DNA of 64,000 nucleotides from Maricaulaceae bacterium EIL42A08 (GCA_024178355.1 JAMZNZ010000002.1:663501-727500); one strand, 5' to 3'. Shown: positions 37,760 to 49,268, numbered from the stretch's first letter. The notes: generated by a model from the letters alone, not told the origin. Numbers and translations are program-made.

Positions 37760-37823
37760 GTATATTTTTGTGGAGTGCGAAAACGGCCTTTCAACGGCGG
37801 CGCTGACATGTAATGTGCGCGGC

Positions 37824-38426
37824 ATGACAGAAAGCACCCAAACACCCATGGACTGGGAAGCGCGTTTCAAGGCTGATGATGTGCCGTGGGAGCGCGGCGG
37901 CGTGCATCCGGCTGTGGCGCACTGGATGGCGACAGGCGCGCTTGCGCCGGGTTTGAGCATTTATGTACCAGGGTGCGGGCGCGGGCCTGAACCTGGCCAT
38001 CTTGCTGAAGCCGGGCTTGAGGTGACGGCGAGCGATCTGGCTCCCAGCGCCACAGCGTATCAGCGTCAGGCGCTTGAGGGCTTTGATAACGCCACGGCGC
38101 TAGAGGCTGACGGGCTGAGCTGGCGACCAGGCGCCCCCTTTGACCGGCTTTATGAGCAGACTTTTCTTTGCGCCATTCATCCGCGTGATCGCGAGGCCTA
38201 TGAGCAGATGGCATTTGAGGTCCTCAAGCCCGGCGGGCAATTTCTGGCCCTATTTATGCAAAAGGATGAGCGCGGGGGGCCGCCCTATGGCTGTTCCATC
38301 CCGGCGATGATGAAGCTGTTTCCTGAGGAGCGCTGGATCTGGCCAGGGGCAGAGAGCCTGACGCCCTTCCCTCACCCGCGTCTGAACGACAAGGCGGAGC
38401 TGGCAGGCGTGCTTACTCGGCGCTAG
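37824..38426 (+). CDS. TPMT-family SAM-dependent methyltransferase
   Basis: A 200-residue protein of the thiopurine methyltransferase type: MDWEARFKADDVPWERGGVHP is the family's N-terminal substrate/SAM lid, IYVPGCGRGPEPGHLAEAG is the SAM-binding glycine motif, and VTASDLAPSATAY supplies the acidic ribose ligand. FEVLKPGGQFLALFM is motif III. Members methylate thiols, selenium, tellurium or halides, so the natural substrate cannot be told. The ATG at 37824 is the most reasonable start; an in-frame GTG 18 codons earlier gives a poor extension. It converges with and overlaps the MATE gene by 14 bases. Confidence 0.85.
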   Translation: MTESTQTPMDWEARFKADDVPWERGGVHPAVAHWMATGALAPGLSIYVPGCGRGPEPGHLAEAGLEVTASDLAPSATAYQRQALEGFDNATALEADGLSWRPGAPFDRLYEQTFLCAIHPRDREAYEQMAFEVLKPGGQFLALFMQKDERGGPPYGCSIPAMMKLFPEERWIWPGAESLTPFPHPRLNDKAELAGVLTRR

Positions 38427-39822
38427 GAGCCTGAGGCTGGGGTTTAGCCGGCTTTGCGGGCCGCCCCCTGCCCTCTACTGCTGACAGCGGCGCGAATTTC
38501 AGAACGAAGACAGTCCCGACAACGCCTATGATCAGATTGGCCGCGAACACACCCCAGATAACGCCGGTGGCTCCGCCCAACACACCACCAAGCCAGGCCA
38601 GTGGCGCGATCAGGACCAAGCCACGTGCTGCATTGATTGCAACACCATACAATGGTCGCCCAAGTCCGTTAAAACCGGCGCTGGCCGCCATGGCGATACC
38701 GTAACCGGCAACGGCAAAAGGTGCGATATCCCAATACTGCTCGGCTATCGCCTGCCCACCCTCGCTGGGCAGGAAGACCGGAGCTAGAAAATCACCAGCG
38801 AAAAACAGAATGACGGCGATCGAAACGCCCCACCCCACGCAGAACAGGAAGGATTTCGCAAAGGCTTCGCGAACCCGATCGCCGTGCCCAGCACCGCCAT
38901 TCTGACCGGTAATTGGTCCGATAGAGCCTGACAGTGCAAACAGCGGAATCAGCGCAAACGCCTCCACCCGCATGCCGACACCAAAACCGGCCACGGCCGC
39001 TTCACCGAAGCCCGCCACTGCAGCAAACACGATGGTATTAGAAAGCGGGCCGATCATGTTGGATCCTGCCGCAGGTGCGCCAATGCGGGCAATTTCGCGC
39101 CAGTTCCAGAAGATTTCTTCAAAGCCCGGCCAGGTGAGATCAATCAGCTTTTCGCGGAAGGTCAGGATCGCCATGGCAATCAGGAAAACGATCAAGTTGG
39201 AGATGAGCGTGGCATAGGCTGCGCCTTCGACCTCCATGCGCGGGATCGGGCCCCAGCCAAAGATAAGCAGCGGATCGAGCGCCATGTTGATCACCGCGCC
39301 GACGATCATAATCAGGCTGGGCAGAACCGCATCACCCAGCGCGCGCAGGATGTTGCTGGCAACCATCGGACCAACAACGAAGACGATCCCGGCAAACCAG
39401 ATCACCATGTATTCGCGAACATAGGGCATCATGGCATCGGTCGCGCCCATGAGCCGGAAGATCGGGTCGATGGACAGCACGCCGAGAATGCTTACGCCGC
39501 CCACAATCAGGAAGGACAGACTGACCGCATCAGTTGCCGTGCGCCTGGTGCGACTGTCATCGCCGCGCCCGGCAGCCCGCGCAACGACGCTGACCGCGCC
39601 CGCGCCGAGCCCGATTGCAACACTCATGACCAGCATGGAGACCGGGAAAACGAACTGTACCGCTGCCTGCTGCGCGGTGCCCAGCTTACCGACCCAGTAG
39701 GCGTCCACGACGCCTACCAGCATCATGGCGACAATCCCTGCGCTCATCGGAATGACGAGGCGCAGAATATGCCCGAATACGGGCCCTTTGGTGAGATCCC
39801 TTGAACTGCGACCGGCGGCCAT
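38413..39822 (-). CDS. MATE family efflux transporter
   Basis: Inner-membrane antiporter of the multidrug and toxin extrusion family, exporting small organic cations or metabolites in exchange for sodium ions or protons. The 469-residue protein has 12 hydrophobic segments in two similar halves (GHILRLVIPMSAGIVAMMLVG, then ARIGAPAAGSNMIGPLSNTI). I move the start five codons in from the longest frame to the ATG at 39820-39822, because AAAGGG stands five bases upstream. Monocistronic. Substrate is unknown. Confidence 0.92.
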   Translation of the reverse strand: MAAGRSSRDLTKGPVFGHILRLVIPMSAGIVAMMLVGVVDAYWVGKLGTAQQAAVQFVFPVSMLVMSVAIGLGAGAVSVVARAAGRGDDSRTRRTATDAVSLSFLIVGGVSILGVLSIDPIFRLMGATDAMMPYVREYMVIWFAGIVFVVGPMVASNILRALGDAVLPSLIMIVGAVINMALDPLLIFGWGPIPRMEVEGAAYATLISNLIVFLIAMAILTFREKLIDLTWPGFEEIFWNWREIARIGAPAAGSNMIGPLSNTIVFAAVAGFGEAAVAGFGVGMRVEAFALIPLFALSGSIGPITGQNGGAGHGDRVREAFAKSFLFCVGWGVSIAVILFFAGDFLAPVFLPSEGGQAIAEQYWDIAPFAVAGYGIAMAASAGFNGLGRPLYGVAINAARGLVLIAPLAWLGGVLGGATGVIWGVFAANLIIGVVGTVFVLKFAPLSAVEGRGRPAKPAKPQPQAPSAE

Positions 39823-39919
39823 AACGGCCCTTTCCATAAATAGAAGCGCGTCTAATCAACGCCGCCGAAGGTAGGGTGTTTGCCCCTCACCTTCCATGCC
39901 TGATGTGGAAAGCGTGTTT

Positions 39920-42205
39920 TCACTCCGCCAGGGGCGCGTCTTCACATCCCGTCAGGTCAAAGCTGGCAAGCCCTGCAAGGTTGACCAGATCGGACACGCT
40001 GGAACCTACACGGGCGATCTGTACCGACTGTTCAAAGCCGATAAGCAGGCCTTCTGTCAGGGTGCCACCGCCAACGGCTTTCAAGAGCCGGGTGGAGATG
40101 GAGGCCGAGTGCACCGCCGGCATGATCAGTACATTGGCTGCATCGGTCAGGCGCGAGAACGGGTATTGCTCACGATGGTTGAGATCAAGCGCGATATCCG
40201 CCGCCATCTCACCCTCGTATTCAAAGTCCATGCCGCGCTCATCGAGGATGCGAACACCTTCCTGCATCTTTTCGGTGCGTTCACCCGGCGGGTTGCCGAA
40301 GCTTGAGTAGGACATGAAGGCCACGCGCGGCGTCAGACCCAGACGCCGCGCCGCGTTGGCGGCACCCTCTGCGATATCGGCCAGCTCGTCTGGCGTCGGG
40401 AATTCGGTGACGTTAGTATCGGCGATCAGGAAAGTCCGCCCTTGCGCCATGGCCAGTGCCAGACCGATCACGCGGCGCCCCGGTGCCGGATCGAGAACCT
40501 TCTGAATATCCGCCAGAGTATTCGTGAAGTGTCGGGTGACGCCCGTGACCATGCCGTCAGCATGGCCAAATTTCAGCATGCAAGCGGAAAATACGTTGCG
40601 GTCATTATTGACCAGGCGCTGCACATCACGGCGCAGATAGCCCTGTCGCTGCAGCCGCTTGTATAGCCAGTCGCCATAGTCAGCGTTTTCATCTGACAGT
40701 CGCGCATTGATGATGCGTAGCGTGTCATCGGGAAGGCCAAGCTCGCGCATGTTTGCTTTCGCCCGGTCTTCGCGGGCGACCAGGATTGCTTCACCCAGCC
40801 CCTGGCTCTGGAAGGCATAGGCGGCACGAATGACGCTTGGCTCTTCGCCCTCAGCAAACACAATGCGCTTGCCCTTGCCTTTGATCGCCGCGGTGACCTT
40901 CTGCTGGATGGCTGCGGTCGGATCAAGGCGGCGCTCCAGCCCCTCCTCATACTTCGCCATGTCTTCGATAGGCTTGCGCGCAACCCCGCTGTCGACGGCC
41001 GCTTTGGCCACATAGGGCGGCACATGGCTGATCAGGCGCGGGTCGAAGGGAGACGGGATGATATAGTCACGGCCAAATTTCAGGCCATCGGCTTTGTTCG
41101 CGGCACCCACCTCATCGGGCACATCCTGACGCGCAAGGTCAGCAAGGGCGCGGGCCGCCGCCAGCTTCATTTCTTCATTGATGGTGGTGGCGCGCACATC
41201 TAGCGCCCCACGAAAGATGTAAGGAAAGCCGAGTACATTATTGACCTGATTGGGAAAATCAGAGCGACCAGTGGCAATAATCGCGTCAGAGCGTACCGCT
41301 TTGATCTCATCTGGCATGATCTCAGGCGTGGGGTTGGCCATCGCAAAAATGATCGGATCAGCGGCCATGGATTTGATCATGTGCGGCTTGACGATACCGC
41401 CCGCCGACAGGCCGAGCATCACATCAGCATCGACCATCGCCTCTTCCAGCGTGCGCAGCTCGGTCTCGCGCGCATGCTTGCGCAGGCGATCATGCAGATC
41501 GTCGCGTCCGGTATGCACAACGCCGTTAACGTCAACAATCGTGACCTTGTCATCGCGGACACCGAGCGACTTGATCAGCTCCAGCACAGACAGGCCCGCA
41601 GCCCCTGCTCCAATGAGGACCACATTCAGGTCCTCAAATTTGCGATTGGTCAGCTGGCAGGCATTGATCAGCCCTGCTGCAGCGATGATGGCGGTACCGT
41701 GCTGGTCATCATGGAAAACCGGGATGTCGAGGATTTCGCGCAGGCGTGCCTCAATCTCGAAGCATTCAGGGCTCTTGATATCTTCCAGATTGATGCCGCC
41801 GAAACTGTCGCCGAAGCCAGCGACACACTCAACGAATTTGTCAGGATCGGTATAGTTCACCTCAACATCAAAGCCGTCGATATCGGCAAAGCGCTTGAAC
41901 AGGACAGCCTTACCCTCCATCACCGGTTTGGATGCCGCTGCGCCCAGATTGCCCAACCCCAGGATCGCCGTCCCGTTGGAGACCACAGCGACCGTATTGC
42001 CCTTGGCCGTGTAGTCGTAAACTGCGTCCGGATCCGCCGCGATGGCACGCACCGGTGCCGCCACGCCCGGCGAATAGGCCAGCGCCAGATCGCGCTGCGT
42101 CGCCATGGGTTTGGTCGGTTTCAGGGCAATTTTGCCGGCTGGTTCGGCCTTGTGAAAGGCCAGCGCGTCTTCGTCGGTCTTGGAGAGCTTTTCAGCGTCA
42201 GACAT
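39920..42205 (-). CDS. maeB: NADP-dependent malic enzyme with phosphotransacetylase-like domain
   Basis: Oxidatively decarboxylates malate to pyruvate, supplying NADPH and gluconeogenic carbon. The 761-residue protein has a malic enzyme part (residues about 1-425: [60 protein letters not shown]) and a C-terminal part related to phosphate acetyltransferase (about 440-761), which in MaeB is regulatory and binds acetyl-CoA without showing Pta activity. This is the usual form in Gram-negative bacteria. It is monocistronic on the minus strand. Confidence 0.96.
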   Translation of the reverse strand: MSDAEKLSKTDEDALAFHKAEPAGKIALKPTKPMATQRDLALAYSPGVAAPVRAIAADPDAVYDYTAKGNTVAVVSNGTAILGLGNLGAAASKPVMEGKAVLFKRFADIDGFDVEVNYTDPDKFVECVAGFGDSFGGINLEDIKSPECFEIEARLREILDIPVFHDDQHGTAIIAAAGLINACQLTNRKFEDLNVVLIGAGAAGLSVLELIKSLGVRDDKVTIVDVNGVVHTGRDDLHDRLRKHARETELRTLEEAMVDADVMLGLSAGGIVKPHMIKSMAADPIIFAMANPTPEIMPDEIKAVRSDAIIATGRSDFPNQVNNVLGFPYIFRGALDVRATTINEEMKLAAARALADLARQDVPDEVGAANKADGLKFGRDYIIPSPFDPRLISHVPPYVAKAAVDSGVARKPIEDMAKYEEGLERRLDPTAAIQQKVTAAIKGKGKRIVFAEGEEPSVIRAAYAFQSQGLGEAILVAREDRAKANMRELGLPDDTLRIINARLSDENADYGDWLYKRLQRQGYLRRDVQRLVNNDRNVFSACMLKFGHADGMVTGVTRHFTNTLADIQKVLDPAPGRRVIGLALAMAQGRTFLIADTNVTEFPTPDELADIAEGAANAARRLGLTPRVAFMSYSSFGNPPGERTEKMQEGVRILDERGMDFEYEGEMAADIALDLNHREQYPFSRLTDAANVLIMPAVHSASISTRLLKAVGGGTLTEGLLIGFEQSVQIARVGSSVSDLVNLAGLASFDLTGCEDAPLAE

Positions 42206-42270
42206 GGATCGGTTATCTCGTCACGGATTCGATTGGATGGCGGGGCTATACGCCCCTGAGTGAGCTTCGG

Positions 42271-43797
42271 CTAGCCACCGTTCAGGTGAACGCGACGCAA
42301 AGCCGCTTTGCGCGCCTGCAGCGACTGGATGTGACCGAGCGCCACGGGAAGTTTCTCCAGCACCGTCAACGCTGTCGCGCCTGAACCGCAGCGACGGCCA
42401 GCCTCGCCATGAACCCATACCCCGGCGCTGGCCGCATCAAACGCAGCAGCGCCTTGGGCCATGAAAGCACCGATCAGGCCAGCCAGGATGTCGCCGGTGC
42501 CCATGGTGGCCAAAGCCGTGCTCGCATGCACGTTCACGCGCACCGCACCGGAAGGGGCAGCCACTACGGTATCCGGACCTTTGTAAACGATGACTGCGCC
42601 AGATTGCAGAGCGGCCTGGCGTGTCTTGTCGATCTTGTTGAGATCATTGCGAGCAGCAATGTCGGGGAAAAGCCGCGCGAATTCAACGCTGTGGGGCGTT
42701 ATAACAGCTTTGTGGTAAAGTGCGCTGAAGAGGGTTTTGGGATCATCGGCGAAGACGCTGATCGCGTCGGCATCAATGATGAGCGGAATATTCAGCTGGA
42801 GCGCCGACAGGGTCTGGTCGTGCAACCGATCGGTCAGCCCCCCGCCCGGTCCCAACACCGCGGCATTGGCTTTGTGTCCGGTGAGGCAATGACTGAATTC
42901 CTCGACAGGATCGTAAGCTCTGACCACGAGGGCGGGCTCCGCCATGGCCAGGTCATGCACCAGGCCCTTTGTCACCAGCATTGTTACAAAGCCTGCACCA
43001 CCAATCAGCCCGGCCCGCGCACTCAGGCGGGCTGCACCCACCGCGCCAGCGGGGCCTGACAGCACGCACAGGCGACCTCGGGCGTGTTTGTGGGTGTCAG
43101 CCTTTAAAGGCTGGAGCACGTCACTCCACAGGTCTGGATGGTTAAGCATCGCACAAGGCGCGGCCTCGTCAGCCCAACCATCTGGAATCCCGATATCGAT
43201 GCACTCCACCTCGCCGCAGAACGTGCGCCCAGGCTCAAGCAGGTGAGCCGGTTTCAGGCGATGAAAGGTCACGGTGAGGTCAGCCTTGAAGACAGGACCT
43301 TTCGCTTGAGCGATATCACCGTCCAGGCCGCTTGGAACATCGGCTGAGACGATCACCGCATCAGCCGAGCAAGCCTCAGCCAGGCGAGCGGCTTCACCCT
43401 CAAGCGGGCGTGACAACCCGACACCAAACAGCGCATCGACGATCAGACCGAAGCCACCGGGATCACAGGCTTCCAGCGGCTCGACCGCTCCCGCCCAGTC
43501 CCGCGCTGCCTGCGCTGCATCACCGCCAAGCCTTGCCCTCTCCACCATGGAAAAGACGCGGACCGGCCAGCCGCGCCCTGCTAGCTCGCTGGCAACAACC
43601 CATCCATCACCGCCATTATTGCCAGGACCGCACAGCACGGCTGTTGGGCGGGGCGCATGGCGAGCGCAAATGGCATCGGCGATGCCCTGCCCGGCGGCAC
43701 GCATCAGGGTGAGACCTGCCTGCCCGTGCGCAATGGCATAAGCGTCCGCGCGTCGCATGGCGTATGTTGTCAAAATGGCCTGCTTGAACTTCATCAT
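42271..43797 (-). CDS. nnr: Bifunctional NAD(P)H-hydrate epimerase / ADP-dependent dehydratase
   Basis: Repairs hydrated NADH and NADPH. The N-terminal half (about residues 1-215) is the NnrE epimerase (LMRAAGQGIADAI, LCGPGNNGGDGWVVASEL, VDALFGVGLSRPLEG, VSADVPSGLDGD); the C-terminal half is the NnrD dehydratase (VLGPGGGLTDR, and STALATMGTGDILAGLIGAFM with the catalytic Asp). The protein is about 508 residues. The start is uncertain: two ATGs (43797, 43794) stand in tandem without a clear ribosome site. It lies upstream of maeB by about 65 bases on the same strand and is divergent from glnB. Confidence 0.94.
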   Translation of the reverse strand: MMKFKQAILTTYAMRRADAYAIAHGQAGLTLMRAAGQGIADAICARHAPRPTAVLCGPGNNGGDGWVVASELAGRGWPVRVFSMVERARLGGDAAQAARDWAGAVEPLEACDPGGFGLIVDALFGVGLSRPLEGEAARLAEACSADAVIVSADVPSGLDGDIAQAKGPVFKADLTVTFHRLKPAHLLEPGRTFCGEVECIDIGIPDGWADEAAPCAMLNHPDLWSDVLQPLKADTHKHARGRLCVLSGPAGAVGAARLSARAGLIGGAGFVTMLVTKGLVHDLAMAEPALVVRAYDPVEEFSHCLTGHKANAAVLGPGGGLTDRLHDQTLSALQLNIPLIIDADAISVFADDPKTLFSALYHKAVITPHSVEFARLFPDIAARNDLNKIDKTRQAALQSGAVIVYKGPDTVVAAPSGAVRVNVHASTALATMGTGDILAGLIGAFMAQGAAAFDAASAGVWVHGEAGRRCGSGATALTVLEKLPVALGHIQSLQARKAALRRVHLNGG

Positions 43798-43915
43798 GTT
43801 GGCGATTTTCGCCACTGCCTCACAAGCGTGCAAGGGCGCCTCACAATCGAGCAGGACACCATCTTATCTCGCGCGAGCCGCCGCACGCGCTTGAAGGCTG
43901 GCAATGCGCCGATAG

Positions 43916-44281
<366 letters not shown>

Positions 44282-44335
44282 GTCGGCCATTATGTCGCAC
44301 CCTTAAGCCTTAACCCTTGTAAGAGGTCTATCCCC

Positions 44336-45739
44336 ATGTCCGAGAAAAACCTGAAGCTTATCGCGGAAGAAGACGTCGAGTTCGTCGATCTGCGCTTTAC
44401 CGATCCGCGCGGCAAGCTGCAGCACGTGACGTTCGACAAGTCCATGGTGGACGAAGACTTCTTTGAAGACGGCTCCATGTTCGACGGCTCGTCCATCGCT
44501 GGCTGGAAGGCCATCAACGAGTCTGACATGACCCTGATGCCGGACCCTGACACCGCCGTGATCGACCCATTCTACCAGCAGACCACGCTGGCGATCATGT
44601 GTGATATTCTCGAGCCGTCCACCGGCGAGGCCTACAACCGCGATCCGCGCACGACCGCCAAGAAAGCCGAGAAATTCCTTGCCGCGTCTGGTATTGGCGA
44701 CACCGCCTTCTTTGGTCCGGAAGCCGAGTTCTTTGTCTTTGACGATGTGCGCTGGAAAACCGCGCAGAACGAAACCGGCTACTTCCTGGATTCAGAAGAA
44801 GGCCCATACAATTCCGGCACCAAGATGGAAGGCGGCAATCTGGGCCACCGCCCCGGCGAAAAGGGTGGCTACTTCCCTGTGAACCCGATCGATTCAGGCC
44901 AGGACATGCGCTCTGAGATGTTGTCGGTGATGGCTGAACTCGGTCTCGAGCCGGAAAAGCACCACCACGAGGTGGCCCCGTCACAGCACGAGCTGGGGAT
45001 GAAATTCTCCACCCTGACCACAATGGCCGATCGCCTGCAGCAGTATAAATATATCGTGCACAATGTGGCCCACGCCTACGGCAAGTCGGCCACCTTCATG
45101 CCCAAGCCGGTTTACGCCGATAATGGTTCGGGCATGCACGTGCACCAGTCGATCTGGAAGGACGGCAACCCGCTCTTTGCTGGCGACAAGTATGCTGATC
45201 TGTCGGAAACCTGCCTCTACTATATCGGCGGTATCATCAAGCACGCTCGGGCCATCAACGCGTTCGCGAACGCGTCGACCAACTCTTACAAGCGTCTGGT
45301 GCCGGGCTTCGAAGCCCCGGTTCTGCTGGCCTACTCGGCTCGCAACCGGTCTGCATCGATCCGTATCCCGCACGTTCCGTCGGCCAAGGGCAAGCGCATC
45401 GAGACCCGCTTCCCGGATGCTGCAGGCAACCCCTATCTGACCTTCGCCGCGCTTCTCATGGCTGGCCTTGATGGTATTGAGAACCAGATCCACCCGGGCG
45501 ACGCCATGGACAAGGACCTTTACGATCTGCCGCCAGAGGAACTCAACGACATCCCGACCGTATGTCACTCCCTGCGTCAGGCCTGTGAGTCGCTTGATGC
45601 AGACCGCGACTTCCTGAAGAAGGGCGGCGTCATGGATGACGATCAGATCGATGCCTACATCGATTTGAAACTGGAAGAGGTGACGCGGATCGAGCACCAC
45701 CCGCACCCTGTGGAGTTCGACCTGTATTACAAGGTCTAA
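44336..45739 (+). CDS. glnA: Type I glutamine synthetase
   Basis: Makes glutamine from glutamate, ammonia and ATP; forms a dodecamer. The 467-residue protein has the family signatures [17 protein letters not shown], the ATP/metal region [15 protein letters not shown] and [21 protein letters not shown], the NRSASIRIP loop, and the adenylylation site Tyr396 in [10 protein letters not shown], showing control by GlnE. AAGAGG lies about nine bases before the ATG. It is followed by a strong terminator and is probably co-transcribed with glnB. Confidence 0.98.
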   Translation: MSEKNLKLIAEEDVEFVDLRFTDPRGKLQHVTFDKSMVDEDFFEDGSMFDGSSIAGWKAINESDMTLMPDPDTAVIDPFYQQTTLAIMCDILEPSTGEAYNRDPRTTAKKAEKFLAASGIGDTAFFGPEAEFFVFDDVRWKTAQNETGYFLDSEEGPYNSGTKMEGGNLGHRPGEKGGYFPVNPIDSGQDMRSEMLSVMAELGLEPEKHHHEVAPSQHELGMKFSTLTTMADRLQQYKYIVHNVAHAYGKSATFMPKPVYADNGSGMHVHQSIWKDGNPLFAGDKYADLSETCLYYIGGIIKHARAINAFANASTNSYKRLVPGFEAPVLLAYSARNRSASIRIPHVPSAKGKRIETRFPDAAGNPYLTFAALLMAGLDGIENQIHPGDAMDKDLYDLPPEELNDIPTVCHSLRQACESLDADRDFLKKGGVMDDDQIDAYIDLKLEEVTRIEHHPHPVEFDLYYKV

Positions 45740-45763
45740 CTGACCCTGGCCCGTACAGACGAC

Positions 45764-45804
45764 AAGGCCGCCTCTCCACATCGGAGGGGCGGCCTTTTGT
45801 TTTC
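45764..45804 (+). terminator. Terminator of glnBA
   Basis: AAGGCCGCC-TCTCC and GGAGG-GGCGGCCTT form a long stem (with a small internal irregularity) ending in TTTTGTTTT, 25 bases after the glnA stop. Confidence 0.9.
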
Positions 45805-45947
45805 CATCAGCTGACAAATTGGACCGGCCCTCGCCTTCCCACAGCACGGGGTGTCGACGAGGCTCAAACTCTGCTTTAGAACGCTGATCTGAGGGATTTT
45901 GCCTGCAGCGATTTGCGGGCGACCAGAATACCATTCGGAGACTGCCC

Positions 45948-48900
45948 ATGCGCCGCCGCTTGTTTGCTGCCGTATCCTTGACCGCCCTGCTCAGCGCACC
46001 GGCATTCGCTCAGGAAACCACTGTCGACGACGAGCGCACCGAGCCGGTTGACACGGCCACCGCGGATAACGGATCTCCGGCAAACCTGATTATTGGCGCA
46101 AATGGGCGCGTCCGGCTGACCAACCAGACCGGACCAGCCGTACGCGTAAACTCGGATAATGACCTGACCATCGAGCCCGGTGGCACAATCGAAATTCTCG
46201 ACACCGACGCCAACGGCGATAACGTCGTGCTAAGCGACGCCATCGGTGTCCAGGTCGATCCAGGGGTAACGGGCAACATCACACACGGTGGTGATATCCT
46301 GCTGGGCGATTCATACGAGCCGCCTGCCTCTGACGATGAAACTGTCGACCCGGACCGGGTTGATACCGATGGAGACGGTGAACCTGATTCTCCCGACACA
46401 GAAGTTGACGGCCCTTTTGCAGAGGACCTGCGCAAAATTGGTCTGCTCATCGGCGAGCTTGATGGCAACTACGCGCCGACCGCTGGCCAGGCTGGAGTCA
46501 CCGGAAACCTGACTACGGAGCTGGGTTCGCGCATCCTGGTTCGCGGCCAGGACAGCTACGGCATTCGCGTTGCTGCTCCGCTGGACGGCGACCTGATTTC
46601 AAACGGCCGCATTCAGGTTGTGGGCGAACGTTCGACGGGTATCGCTGTAGAGAATGGCGTGACCGGCGATGTGGAAATCGGTCTGGTAACGGCCCGCTCA
46701 CCCGGCGGCAACGGTGTTTCTCTGGAAGGCGACATTGGCGGCGGCGTGCGCCTGACGACGACTGTCGAAGTCAGCGGATATCGCACAACAACAAGGACCA
46801 TCAGTGAATTGATGGCCCTGTTTGATGAAGGTGACGACAATCTGGACTCTGGATCAGCCATTGTCATTGCCGGCTCAGTTGTTGATGGCGTGTTTATCGC
46901 CCGAAACGCCGACATCCAGCTCTACAGCGGTTCTGGCGCAGGGATCGATATTGGCCGTGGTGGTGAAACCATCACGATTGGCACCGCGACCGTCCCGGAC
47001 GACTTTGATGTGCTTGAAGCCGACGAAGACGATGCTGAAGACACATACGACTACGCAGTCGTCAATCGCGGCACAATCAACTCCCGCGGCATTTTCGACG
47101 GCAAGTCCACAACAGGTTTTCTGATCGGGGGCCGCGATGACCAGGGCCAACTGCGCGCCGTCATTCTAGCTGGCGACGGCTTCTTGAATTCAAGCAACAT
47201 TCTGGCGCGTTCCTTCGATGCTGAGGCCGTCGGGCTACGCGTTGGAGAGGGCACTCAGGCCGATACCATTAACAACGAAGGTGTGATCGATGCGCGCAGC
47301 TTCATCGGATATTCCGATGATGATCTGGCAGACACCTCATACCGTCAGACCGCCGCATTTGGTATCATCCTTGATGAAGGCTCAGCCATTCGCCAGCTTC
47401 TCAATAGCGGCGACATCATCGCCAGTGTGCAGGAAGGCTCGCTGGGAGGAGGCGCGACTGCGGTTCGCATCGATTCAGATAGCGTTGAGCTGGTGCTGAA
47501 CGAAGGCCTGATCAGTGCCGGGATCGGCGCACCGGCACCAACTGATATCGACGATACGGATCCAACCCGTATCGCAATCGACGCCCGCAACCATGATGGT
47601 GGCCTGACCATACGCCAACAGCGTGCTGTCGACGAAAACGGCGACCCGGTCGACAACCGCCTTGAGATGGTTGGCGACATCCTGTTTGGCGACGGCGATG
47701 ACACGCTTGAAATCCTTGATGGTTCTATCGAAGGCGATATCAGCTTTGGTATCGGGGCAGACCGTCTGATCGTAGATGGTGCGCAGATCAACGGCGCTGT
47801 TAACGATGCTGATGCAAACCTGACGATTGACGTCACGAATGGCCGCATCATTCTGGGCGGCGAGGATAGCATCGCGTTGACGGATGCGACCTTTAACGAT
47901 GGCGGCATCCTGGAAATCAGGATTGAAACGGCAAGCCGCACTGGCGCATTCTTTGATGCCTCTGGCGCTGTGAGTTTTGCTGAGGGCTCAGATCTGACGG
48001 TCAGCCTGAGCGGTCTTCTTGAAAACGTTACGAATTTTGAGCTGGTGAGCGCGGGCTCGCTCTCGATCGCCGACGAAGCAATTCTTAACGCGACCGATGC
48101 GCCCTACCTTTACAACGCTGATATCTCACGCGCTGAAGGTGATCCAAATACGCTGCTGTTGACCCTGTCGCGCAAAACCGCAGACGAGCTTGGCATGAAT
48201 GTCAGCCAGGCTGCGGCCTATGACGAAGCCTTCGCAGCGATGACGGCAATCAACGAGCTGGGCAACGCCTTTGCTGCCATCCAGACGGCTGATGACTTCT
48301 TCGGCGCGTACAATCAGCTCCTGCCAGAATACGCGTCAAGCGCCATCCAGTTTGCACTAGCGTCGAATGACGCCGCAGCTGGGGCCCTGTCTAGCCGCTT
48401 GCGCAACGCGCGGCTGTCACCGGATGACCTCGCCGGAGTGTGGGTGCAGGAGTTCGGCTATTTTGCCGACCGTAATGCCACGAGTTTTGGCCCTGGCTAT
48501 CGCGGCCAGGGTGTTGGCCTTGCCATGGGTATCGATCGTCCGGTTGGCCCGTTCTACGCCATGGGCTTCCACCTTGTGGGCGCGGCCAGCGAAGTTGAAG
48601 AGATTGACGGCTTTGATGAGCCAATGGTTGCGATTTCCGGCCAGTTTGGAACCTATGCGGCAATCGATCTGGGCGGCGTAGACCTTTCCGGCTCCTTCGG
48701 AGTTGGCTACGACTACTTCGAAACCGAGCGCAACATCCTGATCGACAGCTTCTCAACTGTGAACACCGCAGAATGGTCTGGCTGGCACCTGACCGCTTCA
48801 GCCCAGGCCGGACGCGATTTCCAGGTCGGAGCGTGGACATTGCGCCCTGAAGCCAGCCTGACCTGGCTTTCACTGTTTGAAAGCGGCTACACCGAGCAGA

Positions 48901-49268
48901 ATGAAGATCCGGATTTTAACCAGCTTGCGTTGATCGTCGACGATCGTGAGAGCTCGGTGCTGACCGCGGGCGCGACCTTTACGGTCGGGCGTCGCTTCGG
49001 CACCGATATTAGCTGGTGGGCCCCCTCTTTCCGACTTGGCTACCGTGGTGAGCTGCTTGGCGAGGACATGGACACGGTTGCCCAGTTCGGCGAAAGCGGT
49101 TCGCCCTTCACGCTACAGTCAGAAGCCCTTCCTGGGAGCGGCATTCTTGGCGGATTTGGGCTGAGTGCCGGGTCGCAATACACCACCTTCACGTTCGCCT
49201 ATGACACTGACGTGCGTGACGACTTTATTCGCCACGTCGCCCGGCTGGTGGTTCGCCTGACATTCTAA
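45948..49268 (+). CDS. Autotransporter-domain outer-membrane protein
   Basis: An 1106-residue type V secretion protein. The signal peptide is MRRRLFAAVSLTALLSAPAFA with cleavage before Gln22. The passenger (to about residue 760) is Asp/Gly/Ala-rich and made of short beta-helix rungs (NNEGVIDARSFIGYS, LNSGDIIASVQEGSL, DGDDTLEILDGSIEGDISFG), with a calcium-loop-like acidic patch DTDGDGEPDSPDTEVDGPF near residue 139. The segment AYNQLLPEYASSAIQFALAS leads into a beta barrel (about 830-1106) ending in the outer-membrane signature VRLTF. GGAG stands seven bases before the ATG. Function of the passenger (adhesion, surface layer) is unknown. Confidence 0.88.
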   Translation: MRRRLFAAVSLTALLSAPAFAQETTVDDERTEPVDTATADNGSPANLIIGANGRVRLTNQTGPAVRVNSDNDLTIEPGGTIEILDTDANGDNVVLSDAIGVQVDPGVTGNITHGGDILLGDSYEPPASDDETVDPDRVDTDGDGEPDSPDTEVDGPFAEDLRKIGLLIGELDGNYAPTAGQAGVTGNLTTELGSRILVRGQDSYGIRVAAPLDGDLISNGRIQVVGERSTGIAVENGVTGDVEIGLVTARSPGGNGVSLEGDIGGGVRLTTTVEVSGYRTTTRTISELMALFDEGDDNLDSGSAIVIAGSVVDGVFIARNADIQLYSGSGAGIDIGRGGETITIGTATVPDDFDVLEADEDDAEDTYDYAVVNRGTINSRGIFDGKSTTGFLIGGRDDQGQLRAVILAGDGFLNSSNILARSFDAEAVGLRVGEGTQADTINNEGVIDARSFIGYSDDDLADTSYRQTAAFGIILDEGSAIRQLLNSGDIIASVQEGSLGGGATAVRIDSDSVELVLNEGLISAGIGAPAPTDIDDTDPTRIAIDARNHDGGLTIRQQRAVDENGDPVDNRLEMVGDILFGDGDDTLEILDGSIEGDISFGIGADRLIVDGAQINGAVNDADANLTIDVTNGRIILGGEDSIALTDATFNDGGILEIRIETASRTGAFFDASGAVSFAEGSDLTVSLSGLLENVTNFELVSAGSLSIADEAILNATDAPYLYNADISRAEGDPNTLLLTLSRKTADELGMNVSQAAAYDEAFAAMTAINELGNAFAAIQTADDFFGAYNQLLPEYASSAIQFALASNDAAAGALSSRLRNARLSPDDLAGVWVQEFGYFADRNATSFGPGYRGQGVGLAMGIDRPVGPFYAMGFHLVGAASEVEEIDGFDEPMVAISGQFGTYAAIDLGGVDLSGSFGVGYDYFETERNILIDSFSTVNTAEWSGWHLTASAQAGRDFQVGAWTLRPEASLTWLSLFESGYTEQNEDPDFNQLALIVDDRESSVLTAGATFTVGRRFGTDISWWAPSFRLGYRGELLGEDMDTVAQFGESGSPFTLQSEALPGSGILGGFGLSAGSQYTTFTFAYDTDVRDDFIRHVARLVVRLTF

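Noticed and set aside
39838-39919. Hairpin between the MATE gene and maeB as a terminator
   Set aside because: The stem has a bulge and no T run follows in the direction of maeB, so it is not listed as a terminator.
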